In this document: in pieces, positions 5,678 through 6,992 of the stretch
Numbering within the stretch: the first letter of the stretch is position 1
Layout of the letters: every line of letters begins with the position of its first letter
NCBI GenBank assembly: GCA_002438865.1
Contig: DJRJ01000119.1
Location: 29,327-36,318 of the forward strand
Source of the DNA: Clostridiales bacterium UBA6363
Lineage (GTDB): Bacteria > Bacillota > Clostridia > UBA1381
Length of the DNA stretch: 6,992 bases
Direction: 5' to 3'
Position numbers and translations under genes: made by a program
The notes under the pieces: model-generated
Databases searched by the model: none
What the model was told of the DNA's origin: nothing
The model's input: only the letters and a program-made list of their open reading frames with translations

Positions 5678-6475
5678 TTATTTGCCTAACTGCTCCAGAA
5701 CCTTTTTGGTTATTGATGCGATAAGGTCAGCGTCCGCTGCGCCGCATTCCTTCTTTGCACCGCCGCCGCAGTGATGACAGCTGTGTTCGCCCTTAGCGTT
5801 TAAGCAGATGTCTGCCGGATGCTTACCCGTCATACCGAACTTTCTTCTGATTTCGTAAAGTCTTTCAACCTGTTCCTGTGAAAGCTCTTTCGGACCGCCG
5901 AGCATCTTTGACTGATAAAGGAGCTGTGCGTAAAATTCAACCGATTCCATCTTGTGATATGCCGACAGTAAGCTGTCCGAATATGATAATGCACCGTGGT
6001 TTGCAAGAAGTACGGCGTCAAAGTGCTGTAAGTATTTTTCTACAGCGTCCGGGATTTCGTCCGTTGACGGTGTGCCGTATTCAGCGATAGGTACACAGCC
6101 GAGTGCGATTACAGCCTCGGGCATAATCGGCTGAGTAAGCGGAATACCTGCGATAGCAAAGCTTGTTGCATATACGGGGTGAGCGTGTACAACCGACTTA
6201 ACGTCCGGTCTCTGCTTGTAAACTCTCATATGCATTTTTATTTCCGATGAGGGCTTGAAGCCTGCGTTTGCCGAAATAACTTTTCCTTCGCCGTCAACCT
6301 TGCATATGTAATCGGGGGTCATAAAGCCTTTGCTTACGCCTGTCGGTGTGCAAAGAAATTCGTTCTCGCCGATTTTTACCGAGATGTTTCCGTCATTTGA
6401 CGCAACCATTCCTCTGTTGTAAATTCTCTTACCGATGTCACAGATTTGTTTCTTGATTTCATACTCGTTTACCAT
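5678..6475 (-). CDS. fucA: Class II aldolase (fuculose/rhamnulose-1-phosphate type) with C-terminal BMC targeting tail
   Basis: This zinc aldolase would split L-fuculose-1-phosphate (or a related 6-deoxy-ketose phosphate) into dihydroxyacetone phosphate and L-lactaldehyde. The 265 residues exceed FucA (about 215) by some 50. The catalytic domain (1-215) shows NDGNISVK, TPTGVSKG, SSEIKMHMRVY with Glu78 as catalytic acid/base, VVHAHPVYAT with zinc ligands His97 and His99, and LLANHGAL with His160. The extension holds a Cys/His cluster, GEHSCHHCGGGAKKEC (229-244), then a terminal amphipathic helix ADADLIASITKKVLEQLGK, as described for aldolases in fucose/rhamnose BMC operons. The ATG at 6475 has AAAAGGAG about 9 nt upstream. 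It is the first gene after the promoter at 6582-6610. Substrate choice among fuculose-, rhamnulose- and ribulose-phosphate cannot be fixed by eye; the neighbours favour a deoxysugar. Confidence 0.92.
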   Translation of the reverse strand: MVNEYEIKKQICDIGKRIYNRGMVASNDGNISVKIGENEFLCTPTGVSKGFMTPDYICKVDGEGKVISANAGFKPSSEIKMHMRVYKQRPDVKSVVHAHPVYATSFAIAGIPLTQPIMPEAVIALGCVPIAEYGTPSTDEIPDAVEKYLQHFDAVLLANHGALSYSDSLLSAYHKMESVEFYAQLLYQSKMLGGPKELSQEQVERLYEIRRKFGMTGKHPADICLNAKGEHSCHHCGGGAKKECGAADADLIASITKKVLEQLGK

Positions 6476-6581
6476 TTTCTTTATCTCCTTTTATTTTTCC
6501 GCCGCATATGCGGCATATATTCAACGCAAAATCCGCAAAGATTTTGCATTAAAGCCGTTTTGTAGCTTTATTACAGCTTAT
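6476..6581 (-). promoter_or_regulatory. Structured 5' leader of the aldolase operon
   Basis: From a predicted start near 6575-6578 the leader is about 100 nt. It holds three hairpins: TAAAGC/GCTTTA (6550-6570, 9-nt loop), GCAAAATC/GATTTTGC (6526-6547, 6-nt loop) and the palindrome GCCGCATATGCGGC (6501-6514). The ribosome site AAAAGGAG follows. No U tract follows any stem, so I see no terminator, and I recognise no riboswitch. Confidence 0.55.
6497..6516 (-). repeat. Short palindromic motif upstream of the aldolase ribosome site
   Basis: It reads ATGCCGCATATGCGGCGGAA on the transcribed strand and matches the motif before EutN (2869-2888) at 18 of 20 positions, with the two differences in the loop. 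In both places it lies within a few bases to about a dozen bases upstream of the Shine-Dalgarno sequence. Confidence 0.6.
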
Positions 6582-6610
6582 ATTTTATCACTGTATTTCT
6601 TTGTTGTCAA
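6582..6610 (-). promoter_or_regulatory. Strong sigma-A promoter for the BMC operon
   Basis: On the minus strand the -35 is TTGACA (6605-6610), the spacer exactly 17 nt, and the -10 TAAAAT (6582-6587), preceded by TGA to make an extended -10 (TGN). The bases upstream of the -35 (about 6611-6656) are strongly A-rich, like an UP element. The start of transcription would fall near 6575-6578. I see no clear operator, so regulation by a specific activator or repressor cannot be judged. Confidence 0.8.
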
Positions 6611-6656
6611 GAGAAATATGTTGTTTTTTTTATTTTTTTCTTTGTTTTTGTTGTTT
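6611..6656 (-). other. A-rich tract between EutP/PduV stop and the promoter
   Basis: The transcribed strand is nearly all A with scattered C, G and T for over 40 nt. It contains no gene and no hairpin. It could act as an UP element or as curved DNA for the promoter. The opposite strand is T-rich but has no gene leading into it. Confidence 0.5.
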
Positions 6657-6992
6657 TTAATCCCAGCCGAGATATTTTTTGATTTCGTCAATGCCGTCAT
6701 TGTTTAACGAATTGACGGTAAAAATATGTCTGCACCCTGCAAGCTTAAGCCATTTTTCCGCTCTTTTGACGTTTGCGTTTTTTACGTCCGCTTTTGTTAT
6801 TATGCCGATAACGTCTTTTGTTGTCATACAGGTAATGTTCGGACTGTAGAGCGAGAACTGCTCGTCCGCACTCAAAAGAAGTCCGATAACGTCCGCCTCG
6901 TATGAGTATATCGCAAGCGCCGTGCCGAAATTTTTGGTCTGAATGTATTCGCCGGGAGTGTCGATTATCATATCCCTTATGTTTACCGACTG
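6657..6992 (-). CDS. pduV: EutP/PduV family small GTPase-like protein (C-terminal part, runs off right edge)
   Basis: This P-loop protein family accompanies ethanolamine and propanediol BMC operons. PduV has been linked to microcompartment movement, and EutP was reported to have acetate kinase activity. The frame is open to base 6992, so 111 residues are visible and the N-terminus with the Walker A motif is missing; a complete member has about 145. Reading from the edge, QSVNIRDMIIDTPGEYIQ includes the DTPG switch motif, then ALAIYSYEADVIGLLLSA, the IITKADV base-specificity motif (TKAD in place of NKxD), and HIFTVNSLNNDGIDEIKKYL near the end. The ATG at 6971 lies inside the conserved region, just before DTPGEY, and is not the true start. 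A promoter follows the gene, so it may belong to an upstream transcript of the same cluster or be read through. EutP and PduV cannot be told apart here. Confidence 0.88.
   Translation of the reverse strand, partial: QSVNIRDMIIDTPGEYIQTKNFGTALAIYSYEADVIGLLLSADEQFSLYSPNITCMTTKDVIGIITKADVKNANVKRAEKWLKLAGCRHIFTVNSLNNDGIDEIKKYLGWD

Noticed and set aside
6481..6549. A 22-codon leader reading frame (start ATG 6549, stop in the aldolase ribosome site)
   Set aside because: It has no ribosome site before its ATG, and its codons simply read through the hairpins; a leader peptide is possible but unsupported.
6501..6570. Intrinsic terminator for the EutP/PduV gene
   Set aside because: The hairpins lie downstream of a new promoter and none is followed by a U run on the transcribed strand.
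1..6992. tRNA, rRNA, CRISPR, insertion sequence or attachment site
   Set aside because: I saw no cloverleaf, no regular spaced repeats, no transposase frame and no terminal inverted repeats in the window.

Overview
This window holds one minus-strand operon for a bacterial microcompartment (BMC) that handles short aldehydes, most likely propionaldehyde formed from fucose or rhamnose through 1,2-propanediol. It carries two PduA/PduJ-type hexameric shell proteins, an EutN/CcmL pentamer, a PduT-type trimer, a PduS electron-transfer flavoprotein, a CoA-acylating aldehyde dehydrogenase, a zinc alcohol dehydrogenase, a class II (fuculose/rhamnulose-phosphate type) aldolase and a GlcG/HbpS-like protein. 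The aldolase next to PduS/PduT and a zinc alcohol dehydrogenase resembles the GRM5 (fucose/rhamnose, glycyl-radical, B12-independent) layout known from Clostridia. No diol dehydratase gene of either kind lies in the window, so that subtype is an inference. Moderate GC, strong AAGGAGG-type ribosome sites, a TTGACA/TAAAAT promoter and clostridial-looking proteins suggest a gut Clostridia (Lachnospiraceae/Oscillospiraceae-like) bacterium. I cannot name the species.

Layout in transcription order (right to left): a partial EutP/PduV GTPase enters from the right edge and stops at 6657. A gene-free stretch follows (6476-6656) with an A-rich tract, a near-consensus promoter (6582-6610) and a leader of about 100 nt with three hairpins. 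Then come the aldolase (6475-5678), the HbpS-like protein (5668-5183), an unrecognised frame (5186-4848) that runs without a stop into the zinc alcohol dehydrogenase (4847-3651), BMC-H 1 (3594-3319), BMC-H 2 (3298-2951, with a second in-frame start at 3229), EutN (2857-2588), PduS (2582-1242), PduT (1242-694), and the first 225 residues of the aldehyde dehydrogenase (675 to the left edge). Gaps are short or overlapping except for about 57 nt before BMC-H 1 and 93 nt before EutN. Both of those gaps carry palindromes.

How the genes fit together: the aldolase would release lactaldehyde from a 6-deoxy-sugar phosphate. Lactaldehyde is reduced to propanediol and dehydrated to propionaldehyde by an enzyme not seen here. 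The aldehyde dehydrogenase makes propionyl-CoA plus NADH and the alcohol dehydrogenase makes propanol plus NAD+, so the cofactor cycles inside the shell. PduS and PduT could export spare electrons. Aldolase, aldehyde dehydrogenase and alcohol dehydrogenase each carry a short amphipathic tail of the kind that targets enzymes into BMCs, and the HbpS-like protein may too.

The oddest points are two places where an in-frame internal start with an excellent ribosome site sits inside a longer open frame (alcohol dehydrogenase, BMC-H 2), and a nearly identical 20-nt palindromic motif just ahead of both the aldolase and the EutN ribosome sites.
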